64,000 nt of DNA from Heliocidaris erythrogramma (GCA_025617745.1 CM046857.1:21461081-21525080), one strand, 5' to 3'; positions 13,222 to 25,416 are shown, numbered from the stretch's first letter. Numbers and translations: made by a program. Notes: generated by a model not told the origin, from the letters alone.

Positions 13222-13746
13222 ATTGACTGGCTTGAGGGGAATATCAGAATATATTGCCCGCAACTTTCATATTGCCCAGAGTCGAAGACAAGCCTTAGGG
13301 CAATATGGTTCTTTTAAGGGCAATATTTTCAATATTCACCGAAAGTAGAGCCAGTCAATTATTACCTAGACTCCATATCATCTACAGTATATGCCTATTT
13401 TGTAGTAATTACAAACACGTCTGTTTGCATGTCAGGCCTTCTGATTCAGGTTATTCATACAGATATGTAACTGGGCCAAGCAATTGTGACATAAATTGTC
13501 ACCATTGTTTCAACCTTTGTACACTTTAACGCGCACACAATATTGCGAGTATGCACTTTGATTCAAAGCACACTGAAAAGAAAGGGTGGAATAAGGCAAA
13601 ATGTTGCCCTCTTTTTTAGCACATGACGTCCATGGGGAAAACCTGGAAGAGGGCATTATGGCAAATATTGCCCGCTCCGGTAGCGTGTAAATGCCTTTTA
13701 ATTTGCTGCTAAAAATGCCCTGTATACATGTAGGTAATAATTCAAA
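13222..13746. repeat. Nested inverted repeats rich in GGGCAATATT motifs
   Basis: ATTGACTGGCT at 13222 is mirrored by AGCCAGTCAAT ending at about 13359. TCAATTATTACCTA at about 13355 is mirrored by TAGGTAATAATTCAA at about 13731-13746. Inside, the motif GGCAATAT or ATATTGCCC recurs several times on both strands. Two palindromic elements seem to abut or overlap. Confidence 0.5.
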
Positions 13747-15033
13747 TGGTTGTACTTTAATTTTCAACGGATATATTTCCTGTGCTATTTGCTAATTTTT
13801 TTATGGTGATGATGTATTGGGAGAGTATAGTGTCGGTTTTTTTTTCAAAATATTTATGCCATACATGTTAATACATTGACTTAAAATAAAATGTAAGCTC
13901 TTAGTTTTGAGACATGCTCACTAGGTCACAAACCTTATTTCTTTTTTATAATTATTTTATCTTTCAAATTTTTTCTTTCATAGTATCTGAGTGAGGCAAC
14001 TGTCCCCATGCAGTTCACCATAAGGACCCTCCTACAGCTTATGCATAAACACTTTTCATTCTTGATAGATACAGTTTTAACATGTAGAACAATACAGTTT
14101 CCTTTAACTCCTAACTAATTCAGCAAATAGTTGATCAATACTCACTACTACATAACAAATGATATAGAACATGTGAAAAAACTTGCATAATCAAAATAAA
14201 AAGACAAATTGAATGTAATGAGCAATAATCATCTCTATAATACAGTATCTCTTGCCGAACACTTAACTGGTATAAACTAGAATATCATAAACATAAATAA
14301 TTTTGAATCACTCATATCACACCAAACTGTCAGTCATTATAGGAATATTATTAGTGACACAAATTGTAGTAAACATCATAACCATTACTTTGAAAAATAA
14401 TGAAAATTATCATTATTCTCTCATATCTCTGAGGAAAATGTGAGTTTCAGCTTTGTATTTGGAAATCCATTTCTCAACCCCTCTATCAACCAACTCAAAA
14501 GAGAGTAGAGTAAATTATTGCATTCAAACAGTAGCTCTCAGATCTCAGAACAAAATTGCAGCAAACTGGTTAGGAAACTGGCATTATGCCAATTCTTATT
14601 TAATTCCATATCCCTTTCCTATTTACTATCCATGCACAACAGTTGGAAAGAAAATGATAATGGATCATATCATTTTAGGAGAATATAGAAGAAAGAATTC
14701 AAAGATTTATCATTATAATTAAAATGCCATTAATGGAAACACAGTAACACTGTTGAGAGGAAAAGAAATGAATAGTTTGGATTGAAATTATAACCTTTTT
14801 TTATGGGTAATGTTTGATATGAAGTGTTTCCATTTAAGAAAACGTCTAATATAAACAAAAGTATTGAAATGCCTCCCGTGCAAGATATTTTTTTTGGTAC
14901 TTTTCCAAGTTTGACAGACAATTATATTGTGATATATTCTGTGCTCAGAATCTATAATAAAAGAAAACCAAAACAAACTTATACAGTATATCATATTAAC
15001 AACAGACAAAATTCTGATTCTTTTTTTCTTTGT

Positions 15034-15495
15034 CTATCTCCTTTTAGAATAGAGAATAATCATGACTATGAGCACTATAACTTCAATAGGTACAAAAATG
15101 GCATGAATGTTCACTGCGATGTGATTGTGTTCATTGATAACCATGGAAGTTGTTGATGTTGGTGAATCATGAGGCTGAGAATTAATAGGACATGGGTCTT
15201 TGCTACTATCACCAGCTAGGTATAACACAGTATCATTACATTCACATCTAGGTTTACTCTCATTCAAAGTGGAGGCACAACAAAATACTGGCTGTTCCTT
15301 CTTGATCAGAAAGTTTGCTGCTAAAGTAGTTTCTGTTTCTTCAGGCCTGCATGTCACTGAAGGCATAATTTCACCATTCTGATAACGTTCAATCATTCCC
15401 TGTAGACTCCCAATTTTAGCCGAACATTCCAGTGAAACCCAATCCCCATTGTTATCCTCACCCAAGAATGGTACAGTCATCTCAGTCATCTCCAA
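15034..15495 (-). pseudogene. Truncated Ig-like membrane protein (third copy)
   Basis: The minus-strand frame encodes only the second Cys-rich domain (VSLECSA, FCCAST, RCECND), a Ser/Thr-rich stalk and one membrane segment with the same Pro-Glu pattern as the paralogue (VPIEVIVLI). It ends after a very short basic tail. The signal peptide and V-type domain are missing: a stop lies just before the first usable codon, and the adjoining DNA is a repeat and tandem duplication rather than V-domain sequence. A spliced gene whose V exon lies elsewhere is possible, but no V exon was found nearby. I therefore call it a 5'-truncated relic; the remaining frame is clean, so loss may be recent. Confidence 0.65.
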
Positions 15496-15936
15496 TAGTC
15501 ACCAGATATTTCAGTGATAACAGATCTAGTATCACAGTTGTATTTATATCATATTCCAACATCTGCCCTACGTCTTGAATTGAAGATGATTAGAATGTAA
15601 TTTCTCCTGTTTTGGGGACGACAAAAGGGGAACTTTAAAATGTATTTATCTTTTTTTTTTATTCCCATCAAACTTCTCTGACATAAACAATCCCCATTGT
15701 TATCCTCACCCAAGAATGGTACAGTCATCTCAGTCATCTCCAATAGTCACCAGATATTTCAGTGATAACAGATCTAGTATCACAGTTGTATTTATATCAT
15801 ATTCCAACATCTGCCCTACGTCTTGAATTGAAGATGATTAGAATGTAATTTCTCCTGTTTTGGGGACGACAAAAGGGGAACTTTAAAATGTATTTATCTT
15901 TTTTTTTTTATTCCCATCAAACTTCTCTGACATAAA
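15441..15936. repeat. Tandem duplication, 248 bp unit
   Basis: The block starting AATCCCCATTGTTATCC at 15441 restarts at 15689, and the copies look identical over nearly the whole unit. The duplication takes in the 5' edge of the truncated Ig-like frame, so codons at that edge exist twice. Near-identity implies a recent event. Confidence 0.85.
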
Positions 15937-15989
15937 CAGGTTAGTAGAAATGTGAGAAAAATCCAATAAAGAATAAGAAGTTGAGAAGT

Positions 15990-17576
15990 GTTTAAGTGAA
16001 TTGTGTGCAATCCTCTAACTAGGATATGTGATAGTATGAGAGAAAATGGAACTCGTTTACTATTAAAAAAAAAAAGAGAGAGAGAAAAAGCGATCGATCG
16101 CTATATAGCGCAAGTCGCTACAGCCCTCAAGATCAAGGCCCACTAGACTGACAGCCCATTAGACCAACAGCCCACTAGACCAACAATGTCAGTGTCATAG
16201 GCCTTAATTCTCAATTAGTTCTTAAACCTATTCTTTGAAAAAAAAATAGATCCTTAAAATGAAATGTTACTTATTTTGAATAAGAAACACTAGAAGATTG
16301 TAGAGTACCTTTAAGCTTAATGGCAATAATAAAGTAGGCTGTGAAAAGTTGTTTGTTTTGTAGGCAATACAACTATTCTTTAAATAATTTCTGAATTTTC
16401 TATCATATTGACAATCACTTTGTCTGTTTCTCATAGAGAAGTATTATTAAGGCTGACCAGGTCATGACAATGTTTTTATGAAAGTTGTTATTAAAACCAT
16501 TTAAAATAACGAGGTGGGGTGTTTAACCGTATATGACTATGAACCCATTTTTAAAAAAGAATAGAAAAGGCACGTCTCTTTTGTTAAATGTTTACAAATT
16601 TTCAAACAGTGAAATTGGCAGTTCTCGGTTTTTGCACAGTCTTAAATACCATAATGTCAAATCAAGCTTGATTATGAAAAATATTTAAGGCTATTTTCTT
16701 TACTGCAGCTTACCCTTATGCTTGAATTTGAAAGTCTTTGAGAAAAATCCCATCAGCTGCTTGAAGATTTTTAGACTTCATTTTGAGAGGACACATTTCC
16801 AATTTGTTGCTCCAGTATGTTTCTCATTTGAAAGAAAGATGAAAAAGAGGAAAAGCTGAATCAGATGCCATTCCGTTTCCACAAAAAAATTGGGAACCAA
16901 GGTATTGCGCTGTGCACAAAACACATTTTGAAAAAATTGATTAACTCGTTAGCTACTGAATTCCCAAATTTCCATAGCATTGATACATTGGGTTAGTGTA
17001 TCTTTGATCATTATTGGTGCTCTCCAGCAGACTCAAGACCACCAGGGATATATATTATCTTATCTGTTTATCATGTATCTTACCTGTTTATCATGTATCC
17101 ATGGTTTCAAATAAACAAGTGATGTATAAATGTATGTTTGCAGTATGTTTGCTATTATATGTCCAACCTAAGTAGATCATGCATTACCATGGATCGATGC
17201 AGGGGGTTTTATTTTGAATCAGTGATGCCGCTTGTTAATAATTGATACAATTGTGTTGGATGTGTGCCATATCAGCTATTACAGTTACCTCCTGCAGAGA
17301 TGAGCGAAATACAAGATTGAAGATAAATTTCAAAACATGCAATATGCATACAAGAAAAATAAGAAAGAAATGATCTGGTTGGTCCATGTACTACTGCATG
17401 TAGGTACATCGTTATGCCCTAAACATGCTCTTGTTATTTTCGTGATTTCTTCTTCTTATTTTTTATTTTATATTAACAAAACAAAACAGAACTTTAATTA
17501 ATTCCGAGTATGTATCACAGGATAATTATAAATATCTATCCATAATTACTCTTTATAACCCCTGATAAAGTTGTTT
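15990..17576. other. No gene recognised; AT-rich, likely tepsin intron
   Basis: I see no exon with family similarity. A short A-run followed by a GA stretch lies at about 16062-16086, and a CCCACTAGAC/CCCATTAGAC repeat at about 16139-16183. If tepsin extends upstream, this is intron. Confidence 0.4.
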
Positions 17577-17578
17577 AT

Positions 17579-20133
17579 TGTATCCCGCGGCAGTATGCCG
17601 GAGGATACTTTGGATTCAGCAGCGTTTCGCCGCCGCCACCGCCGCCGCCACCGCCGCCGCTGCGTCACATTCTTGTGTGCGCTCTAGCGGTCACATTTCT
17701 CGACGAATTTCTTTCAGACTTCCTGTGGACGTGTATCTTGGTAAAATCTGGACCCCTATAGTTTCTGGTGATGCTGCCCCCAGTGTTCCGTCTTTTATAG
17801 GGTCAAAGGTCATATTTTGATAGATGTCTTGTGTGTACTCTTGTGTGCGCTCTAGCGGTCACATTTCTCAACGGATTTTGTTCAAATTTTGCATGAAGAT
17901 GTCTCTTGGTGTAATTTAAAAACCTATAGTGTTTGGTGATGCTGCCACCAGTGTTCCGTCTTTTATAGGGTCAAAGGTCATACTTCAGGGCATGGCGTGA
18001 GTGCACTCTGCAGGCCACATTTCTCAACGGATTTTGTTCAAATTTTGTATGGAGATGTATCTTGGTATAATCTACACATGTTTAATTTTTGGTGATGCTG
18101 CCCTCATTGTTTCGTCCTTTATAGGGTCAAAGGTCATTTTTCCATTTCTTGCACTCTTACTTCTGCATTTCTCGACGGATTTCGTTCAAATTTTGCATGA
18201 AGGTGTCCCTTGGTGTAATCTAAAAACCTGTACTTTTTGGTGATGCTGCCACCAGTGTCCCGTCTTTTATAGGGTCAAAGGTCATACTTCAAGGGATGGC
18301 GTGAGTTCACTCTGCAGGCCACATTTCTTGATGGATTTCTTTCAAATTTTGTATGGAGATGTATCTTGGTATAATCTACACATCTTTACTGTTTGGTGAT
18401 GCTGCCCTCATTGTTCCGTCCTTTATAGGGTCAAAGCTCATTTGTCCCTTTTGTGCACTCTTACTTCTGCATTTCTTGACGGATTTCATTCAAATTTTGT
18501 ATGGAGATGTATCTTGGTATAATCTACCCATATTTAATTTTTGGTGATGCTGCCCTCATTGTTCCGTCCTTTATAGGGTCAAAGGTCATTTTTCCATTTC
18601 TTGCACTCTTACTTTTGCATTTCTTGACGGATTTCGTTCAAATTTTGCATGAAGGTGTCCCTTGGTGTAATCTAAAAACCTGTACTTTTTGGTGATGCTG
18701 CCACCAGTGTCCCGTCTTTTATAGGGTCAAAGGTCATACTTCAAGGGATGGCGTGAGTTCACTCTGCAGGCCACATTTCTTGATGGATTTCTTTCAAATT
18801 TTGTATGGAGATGTATCTTGGTATAATCTACACATCTTTACTGTTTGGTGATGCTGCCCTCATTGTTCCGTCCTTTATAGGGTCAAAGCTCATTTGTCCC
18901 TTTTGTGCACTCTTACTTCTGCATTTCTTGACGGATTTCATTCAAATTTTGTATGGAGATGTATCTTGGTATAATCTACCCATATTTAATTTTTGGTGAT
19001 GCTGCCCTCATTGTTCCGTCCTTTATAGGGTCAAAGGTCATTTTTCCATTTCTTGCACTCTTACTTCTGCATTTCTTGACGGATTTCGTTCAAATTTTGC
19101 ATGAAGTTGTCTCTTGGTGTAATCTAAAAACCTATAGTTTTTTGGTGATGCTGCCACCAGTGTTCCGTCTTTTATAGGGTCAAAGGTCATACTTCAGGGC
19201 ATGGCGTGAGTGCACTCTGCAGGCCACATTTCTTGATGGATTTCTTTCAAATTTTGTATGGAGATGTATCTTGGTATAATCTACACATCTTTACTGTTTG
19301 GTGATGCTGCCCTCATTGTTCCGTCCTTTATAGGGTCAAAGCTCATTTTTCCATTTCTTGCACTCTTCTGCATTTCTTGACGGATTTCGTTCAAATTTTG
19401 CATGAAGGTGTCTCTTGGTGTAATCTAAAAACCTATAGTTTTTGGTGATGCTGCCACCAGTGTTTCGTCTTTTATAGGGTCAAAGGTCATACTTCAGGGC
19501 ATGGCGTGAGTGCACTCTGCAGGCCACATTTCTTGATGGATTTCTTTCAAATTTTGTATGGAGATGTATCTTGGTATATCTCTCAACACATTTCTTTCAA
19601 ATTTTATATGAAGATGTGTCTTAGTGAAACCTACACATCTAAATTGTTTGCTGATGCTACCCCCACTGTACCACTTTCTATACAGTCAAATGTCATATTC
19701 AGGTTGTTGTTAGGGTCAAATGTCATATTTTCGTTGCATGCATTCTGGAGGACACATTTGTTAACTCATTTCTTTCAGATTTTGTATGTAGGTCCATTAT
19801 AGATTACACCTCTACAGTTTTTGGTGATGCTGCTTCTAGTGTTCCGTCTTTCATAGGATCAAAGGTCATATTTTAGTGGATGGCTTATGTGCGCTCTGAG
19901 GTCATATTTCTTCCGAATTTTCTATAAAAATGCATTATACTCTAATCTGCACAAATCGTTTTGGTAATGCTGCTCCTAGTGTTGACAATATTCCGGGCCA
20001 CTGGCGGCAATTTCTACACCATCCTTTTGTTTGAGGGAGGGGATGGGGGAAGGTCTTTGTCCCTCCTTCAAATCGCTGCCAGTGCCGGGGGATACATTTC
20101 GCATTGCGCGGCACCAGCAATGCACATTTCTAG
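17579..20133 (+). mobile_element. Helentron-like (HINE-type) element with tandem repeats, copy A
   Basis: The 5' end is TGTATCCCGCGGCA followed at once by its inverse, TGCCGGAGGATAC. Near the 3' end TGCCGGGGGATAC (20083-20095) is the inverse of the 5' terminus. It is followed by a perfect hairpin GCATTGC/GCAATGC (20101-20123) and, about ten bases on, CTAG. A 5' end matching a subterminal inverted copy, plus a 3' hairpin near the terminus, is the layout described for Helentron/HINE elements. The centre is an array of roughly 151 bp monomers (consensus core GGTGATGCTGCC, AGGGTCAAAGGTCAT, CAAATTTTG). Frames at 18353 and 18805, and at 18501 and 18953, are 452 bp apart and nearly identical, so three monomers form a higher-order unit. 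It has no Rep-helicase and is non-autonomous. Confidence 0.7.
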
Positions 20134-20283
20134 TTTGAAATTTAATTTCTTCACAGATTGAGAAACACTTTCTGCCACAGACATTAATCTACCTCACAAT
20201 GCAGGTTGCTTAACAATAACATGTTTTCTTCAAGTGGCTAAACATGTGCTCTATTTATTGATTAAAATGATCTATCCCTTCAG

Positions 20284-23200
20284 GAGCTCATTACTTAACT
20301 GTGAAAAGATGATAGAACTCCTCACATCTCATCTCTCATCAACAAAGAGCTACCAGTTAGTAAGTTATTCTCCACTTGTTCTTTTAGTTAGGTATATAAA
20401 ATGCTAATAATGCTGTTTGAAGGGCAGCTTGCGTATGGTGTTAGAAATTGGTGAAATGGAGCTTGGAATGTTTGCAGGTAGAATAGCTTAATTAATTTAC
20501 AAGAAGTGAAAACCTTTCATTTTTACTTGGAGACCAGAATAAAATGTATTTATTTAATGTATCTTGCCTGACATATATGCTTAATTTTGATATTGCTTTT
20601 TGCTTACATTGACCCTAGATACTAGAGCAATGCATTTTTCATGGAAAGTGGGTGTGATGTAGTGGGTTTGTAAGTGTGAGGTAGGGTGGGTGTGAGGTAG
20701 GGTGGGTTTTTTAGTGTGAGGTAGGGTGGGTGTGAGGTAGGGTCGGTTTGTGTGAGGTAGGGTGGGTTTGTAAGTGTGATGTAGGGTGGGTGTGCATGAG
20801 GTAGGGTGGGTGTGAGGTAGGGTGGGTTTTTGTGAGGTAGGGTGGGTTTGTAAGTGTGAGGTAGGGTGCAAAATTATTTCCTTCAGATACTTTTTTGAAT
20901 ACATATATGTAAACATTTTCAAAATGTTAGGGAATTACTATTCATGGCATGTAACAGATATTAGATTAACATAATTGCCAATTACACCTGGAGAATGCAC
21001 TTGAGGCAAAGTACTAGCACAACTACATGTACATCGTGGAACATTTACTGAAACTTGTGAGATTTTTATTTTCTCCCTTATCTGATCTGGAAATATCTGG
21101 AAATTCCATTTGATACCTTTAGTGTCATCAATTTTGTTAGAAATCGATTTGTATCTTTACCTCTCTTGCCCCATATTTTGCCCCATTTTAATGTATCCCC
21201 ATTTTAATGTATCAAACAGCCTTGCCAGATTAACATATGCTTAATTTTGATATTGCTTTTTGCTTACGTTGACCCTAAATACAAGAGCAATACACATTTG
21301 ACTTTTTATTAATTTGCATTTTCTAACATATCAATGTTGTGTATTTTGACTCTGCAGCGTTGCTTGTTCGGTATCGAGGGTATCTTGAAAGAGGATCTCA
21401 TCTCATCTGATGTGGCTCTAAGTCTTCTTAGTTCTCACCTCACATCCATGCAGAGTAGCCAAGATAAAGCTATTAGGGCAAAGGGTCTCAAGGTATGAAT
21501 ATTCATATCATTGAATATTCATGGTTATGATTGTGAACATGATTATTCATGAAGTGTATGTGGGTGTGAGGAAGGATGGGTGTGTTGGTGTGAGGTAGGG
21601 TGGGTGTATAGGTGTGAGGTAGGATGGGTGGTGGGTGTGAAGTAGGGTGGGTGTGAGGTAGGGTGGGTTTGTAGTTGTGAGGTGAGGCAGGGTGGGTGTG
21701 TGGGTGGGTATCAATTATATGTCATAATTTACATGTATATCTGCATGGGTCTGTCCTTTAATGCTGACTGCTTTAACAACGCACATCTCCCTCGTAATAA
21801 GTTTGTGAGAATATTCACATGTTTATTAATACCTGAAAACCTCAGTATTTGTCAGGTAGTTTGTGTGGTTCTCACTCCCACTTTTTAGTTACAAGGGGAC
21901 TCCACCTCAAGTCAAATCTGTTCAAATTGGTTATATTTCAAAAAATCATTAAAAATCACATGATACAAATGCAAAAATTATTTAAGTTGATAAAGAAAAA
22001 AGGAAATTAACTGACAGCAAAGTTTGTGAATGATGCAGCTCCCTTTATTCCCTGCCTGATTCCTGCAGGATTTCAGACTTTTCCTCTACCTATATAAAAA
22101 ATAAAAATATGAAGAATACCTTGTTGTTTTAAGACAGATGAATCACTGAGCCCTCTTTCAAGCAGTGCCCGATGTGAGGGAGGGGCCAAATATTCTGAAA
22201 TTTTCCAACAAGGAAAAAAAAAATGAAGGGTTATCAGCATTTTAGGTGTCTTTTTAATTGAAAATTCTCTGACAAGCAAGAAAAAGGAAAAAAAGGAAAA
22301 GTTCAACAGCATTTTTGGGTGTCTTTGTTTTTTCCCCAGGGAAAGGATACGTGCCTGCTCTCAAGTGAGATACAGGATTGAATAACTTGGAATTACAGAC
22401 ATATCATATGAGAAGATATAAAAATTGAATCTGATTCAGTTTAAAATGCCTTGAAAAATTGTTTAGTCAAACATATTTTTGAAAAGTACTAGTTGTTGAT
22501 GAATAAATGGGATTGCATATTGCTCTTTTATTATTGAAATATTTTTTTTGATTGCATGATGGTTTTGGGAAGTTTAAATGTTGAAAGAAGACAATCTTGG
22601 TTTGATTTCAGTCTGATTTTTTGCCCTTCAGATTTTACGTCAGTTGGAGAGGCTTGAAGCAGACACCAGTCTTGATCAGCCCCTGATCCTAGAAAGTCCT
22701 CTCGTCTCTCAGTCAGTATTGGAAGATGCTGAGGCTGAAATACTAGGATCCTCTGCAAACACAACTCCAGTGAAAACTGCTCTTCCAAGCGAGCTAGGTC
22801 CTACCTCAGATGGGGCACCACAAGCATCTCGAGGATCTCTGTTCAGTGGAATGACTGTGGCCACTAGATCAACAGTGCCTCCTGGAGAAAAGACATCAAC
22901 AGGAATTTCTTCATTATCTAAAAATAGAAACAAGGCAGTGGATGAAGGACATGCAGTTGCAGATCTGCTAATGGCCACCCACTTAATACCAAGCTCAAAT
23001 TTGTCAGAGACAATATTTCTCCTTTCTGATGCTCCACCATGTTCTGCTACATATCATAAAACCCAAGTGGAGAGCACAAGGGAAATTTATCCAACATCTG
23101 TTTATAATACAAGTTATGAAAACCCTGAAGCAAAACCTGTACGTCAGAAATCTGTTGATTCAGAGGCAACTCACCAGCCTAGTATAGATCCCATAATGTC

Positions 23201-23576
23201 CAGGGAGGCAGGTTTCGCTGACCTCTGGAAAACGGTGTCCCCAAAAAAGGGGGCCTCTGCCTCTGCCCCAAAGTCTTCAAACCAAGTCCTTTCAGAGCTC
23301 AGTACAGCATCGCCAAAAATCAACATGCCTTCACAACAGCATCCTGGAATGACCTCACAGCTGCCAATCATGACAGCTCAGCATATCTCTCAGATGTATC
23401 CCCAGCTATCCTCTACCATGCTGAGTGGGACAACCTCCACCCCCATTAATCTTGCCAAGAAACCAACCACAGGGTTTGGATTTGTTGTGGACAACGGTGA
23501 TGACAAGCAGAAGGCGGGAGCGAGTAGAGATGCCTTTAGCTTCATTCAAGATGCAATGAAAAGCAGCAAGTCATGA
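20284..23576 (+). CDS. TEPSIN: Tepsin, AP-4 complex accessory protein (3' exons)
   Basis: Three exons are visible: 20284-20359 (one base completes a split codon), 21358-21492 (45 codons) and 22632-23576 (stop at 23574). All have AG/GT borders and joining phases that keep the frame. The first two encode the VHS/ENTH-like helical region: LNCEKMIELLTSHL resembles the human LLNCE...LLTCHL segment, and KAIRAKGLK followed by ILRQLE resembles its end. The last exon is a long disordered tail with the two AP-4 ear-binding motifs known for tepsin: LFSGMTV (22839-22859; LFxGMxL/V type, beta-4 ear) and DAFSFIQ near the C-terminus (23529-23549; epsilon ear type). Tepsin is recruited to trans-Golgi AP-4 vesicles. 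The N-terminal ENTH exons were not located. Repeat elements flank the exon group on both sides. Confidence 0.88.
20640..20870. repeat. Minisatellite, GTGTGAGGTAGGGTGGGT units
   Basis: An irregular array of 10-26 base units built on GTGAGGTAGGGTGGGT lies in the tepsin intron before the exon at 21358. A related shorter array lies after that exon at 21555-21715. A His-Pro-Thr-rich minus-strand frame here is a repeat artefact. Confidence 0.9.
21555..21715. repeat. Minisatellite related to 20640-20870
   Basis: The same GTGAGGTAGGGTGGGT core recurs in diverged units in the following tepsin intron. The 45-codon exon at 21358-21492 is thus bracketed by two arrays of the same family. Confidence 0.85.
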
Positions 23577-23654
23577 TGACTAGATAAAGAGGACTATTCA
23601 TCCCCAAAATTTTTTTATTAGTAATTATCAATGATACTATTTTGTTTTTCTCAT

Positions 23655-25416
23655 TGTATCCCCCGGCAGTATGCCGGAGGATACTTTGGATTCAGCAGCG
23701 TTTCGCCGCCGCCACCTCACATTCTTGTGTGCGCTCTAGCGGTCACATTTCTCGACGAATTTCTTTCAGACTTCCTGTGGACGTGTATCTTGGTAAAATC
23801 TGGACCCCTATAGTTTCTGGTGATGCTGCCCCCAGTGTTCCGTCTTTTATAGGGTAAAAGGCCATATTTTGGGGGATAGATTGTGTGCGCTCTAGCGGTC
23901 ACATTTCTCAACGGATTTTGTTCAAATTTTGTATGAAGGGGTCTCTTGGTAAAATCTGGAACCCTATAGATTTTGGTGATGCTGCCCCCAGTGTTCCGTC
24001 TTTTATAGGGTCAAAGGTCATACTTCAGGGCATGGCGTGAGTGCACTCTGCAGGCCACATTTCTCAACGGATTTTGTTCAAATTTTGTATGGAGATGTAT
24101 CTTGGTATAATCTACACATGTTTAATTTTTGGTGATGCTGCCCTCATTGTTCCGTCCTTTATAGGGTCAAAGGTCATTTTTCCATTTCTTGCACTCTTAC
24201 TTCTGCATTTCTCAACGGATTTCGTTCAAATTTTGCATGAAGGTGTCCCTTGGTGTAATCTAAAAACCTGTACTTTTTGGTGATGCTGCCACCAGTGTCC
24301 CGTCTTTTATAGGGTCAAAGGTCATACTTCAAGGGATGAAGTGAGTTCACTCTGCAGGCCACATTTCTTGATGGATTTCTTTCAAATTTTGTATGGAGAT
24401 GTATCTTGGTATAATCTACACATCTTTACTGTTTGGTGATGCTGCCCTCATTGTTCCGTCCTTTATAGGGTCAAAGCTCATTTGTCCATTTTGTGCACTC
24501 TTACTTCTGCATTTCTTGACGGATTTCATTCAAATTTTGTATGGAGATGTATCTTGGTATAATCTACACATATTTAATTTTTGGTGATGCTGCCCTCATT
24601 GTTCCGTCCTTTATAGGGTCAAAGGTCATTTTTCCATTTCTTGCACTCTTCTGCATTTCTTGACGGATTTCGTTCAAATTTTGCATGAAGGTGTCTCTTG
24701 GTGTAATCTAAAAACCTATAGTTTTTGGTGATGCTGCCACCAGTGTTCCGTCTTTTATAGGGTCAAAGGTCATACTTCAGGGCATGGCGTGAGTGCACTC
24801 TGCAAGCCACATTTCTTGATGGATTTCTTTCAAATTTTGTATGGAGATGTATCTTGGTATATCTCTCAACACATTTCTTTCAAATTTTATATGAAGATGT
24901 GTCTTAGTGAAACCTACACATCTAAATTGTTTGCTGATGCTACCCCCACTGTACCACTTTCTATACAGTCAAATGTCATATTCAGGTTGTTGTTAGGGTC
25001 AAATGTCATATTTTCGTTGCATGCATTCTGGAGGACACATTTGTTAACTCATTTCTTTCAGATTTTGTATGTAGGTCCATTATAGATTACACCTCTACAG
25101 TTTTTGGTGGTGCTGCCTCTAGTGTTCCGTCTTTCATAGGATCAAAGGTCATATTTTAGTGGATGGCTTATGTGCGCTCTGAGGTCATATTTCTTCCGAA
25201 TTTTCTATAAAAATGCATTATACTCTAATCTGCACAAATCGTTTTGGTAATGCTGCTCCTAGTGTTGACAATATTCCGGGCCACTGGCGGCAATTTCTAC
25301 ACCATCCTTTTGTTTGAGGGAGGGGATGGGGGAGGGTCTTTGTCCCTCCTTCAAATCGCTGCCAGTGCCGGGGGATACATTTCGCATTGCGCGGCACCAG
25401 CAATGCACATTTCTAG
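23655..25416 (+). mobile_element. Helentron-like (HINE-type) element with tandem repeats, copy B
   Basis: This has the same ends and order as the copy at 17579: 5' TGTATCCCCCGGCA with its adjoining inverse, subterminal TGCCGGGGGATAC (25366-25378), hairpin GCATTGC/GCAATGC (25384-25406) and terminal CTAG. It carries fewer of the roughly 151 bp monomers, making it about 790 bp shorter. Orientation is the same. It begins about 80 bp after the tepsin stop codon, so it may form part of the 3' untranslated region or have displaced the original polyadenylation site; no AATAAA is visible between stop and element. Confidence 0.7.

Larger units (their letters stand above)
7098..15033. other. Intergenic region with repeats; upstream tepsin exons not found
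   Basis: No convincing exon was found on either strand. It contains a diverged copy of sequence flanking the third Ig-like gene (7663-7960), T/A runs near 8130-8165 and 8290-8325, an inverted-repeat element at 9265-10020, a short palindromic repeat at 11271-11492, a CT-rich stretch near 12150-12180 and nested inverted repeats at 13222-13746. An AG-bounded open stretch near 13981-14110 on the plus strand has no recognisable family. The 5' exons of tepsin, including its ENTH domain, should lie upstream of 20284, possibly in or before this region. Confidence 0.5.

Noticed and set aside
13981-14110. AG-bounded open stretch (YLSEATVPMQFTIRTLLQ...)
   Set aside because: No matching donor and no family resemblance; could be chance in AT-rich DNA.
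17578-19802. Many similar 64-98 codon frames (MEMYLGIIY...) in the satellite arrays
   Set aside because: They start with the same repeat monomer and recur at monomer spacing; they are by-products of tandem repetition.
7098-20283. Search for tepsin ENTH-domain exons
   Set aside because: No segment resembling the ENTH helices with flanking splice sites could be identified by eye; they may lie upstream of the window or be too diverged.
20581-20922. 113-codon His/Pro/Thr-rich minus-strand frame
   Set aside because: Encoded entirely by the GTGAGGTAGGG minisatellite.
17579-25416. CRISPR-like reading of the regular repeats
   Set aside because: Monomers are about 151 bp, contiguous and without unique spacers, in a spliced eukaryotic genome.
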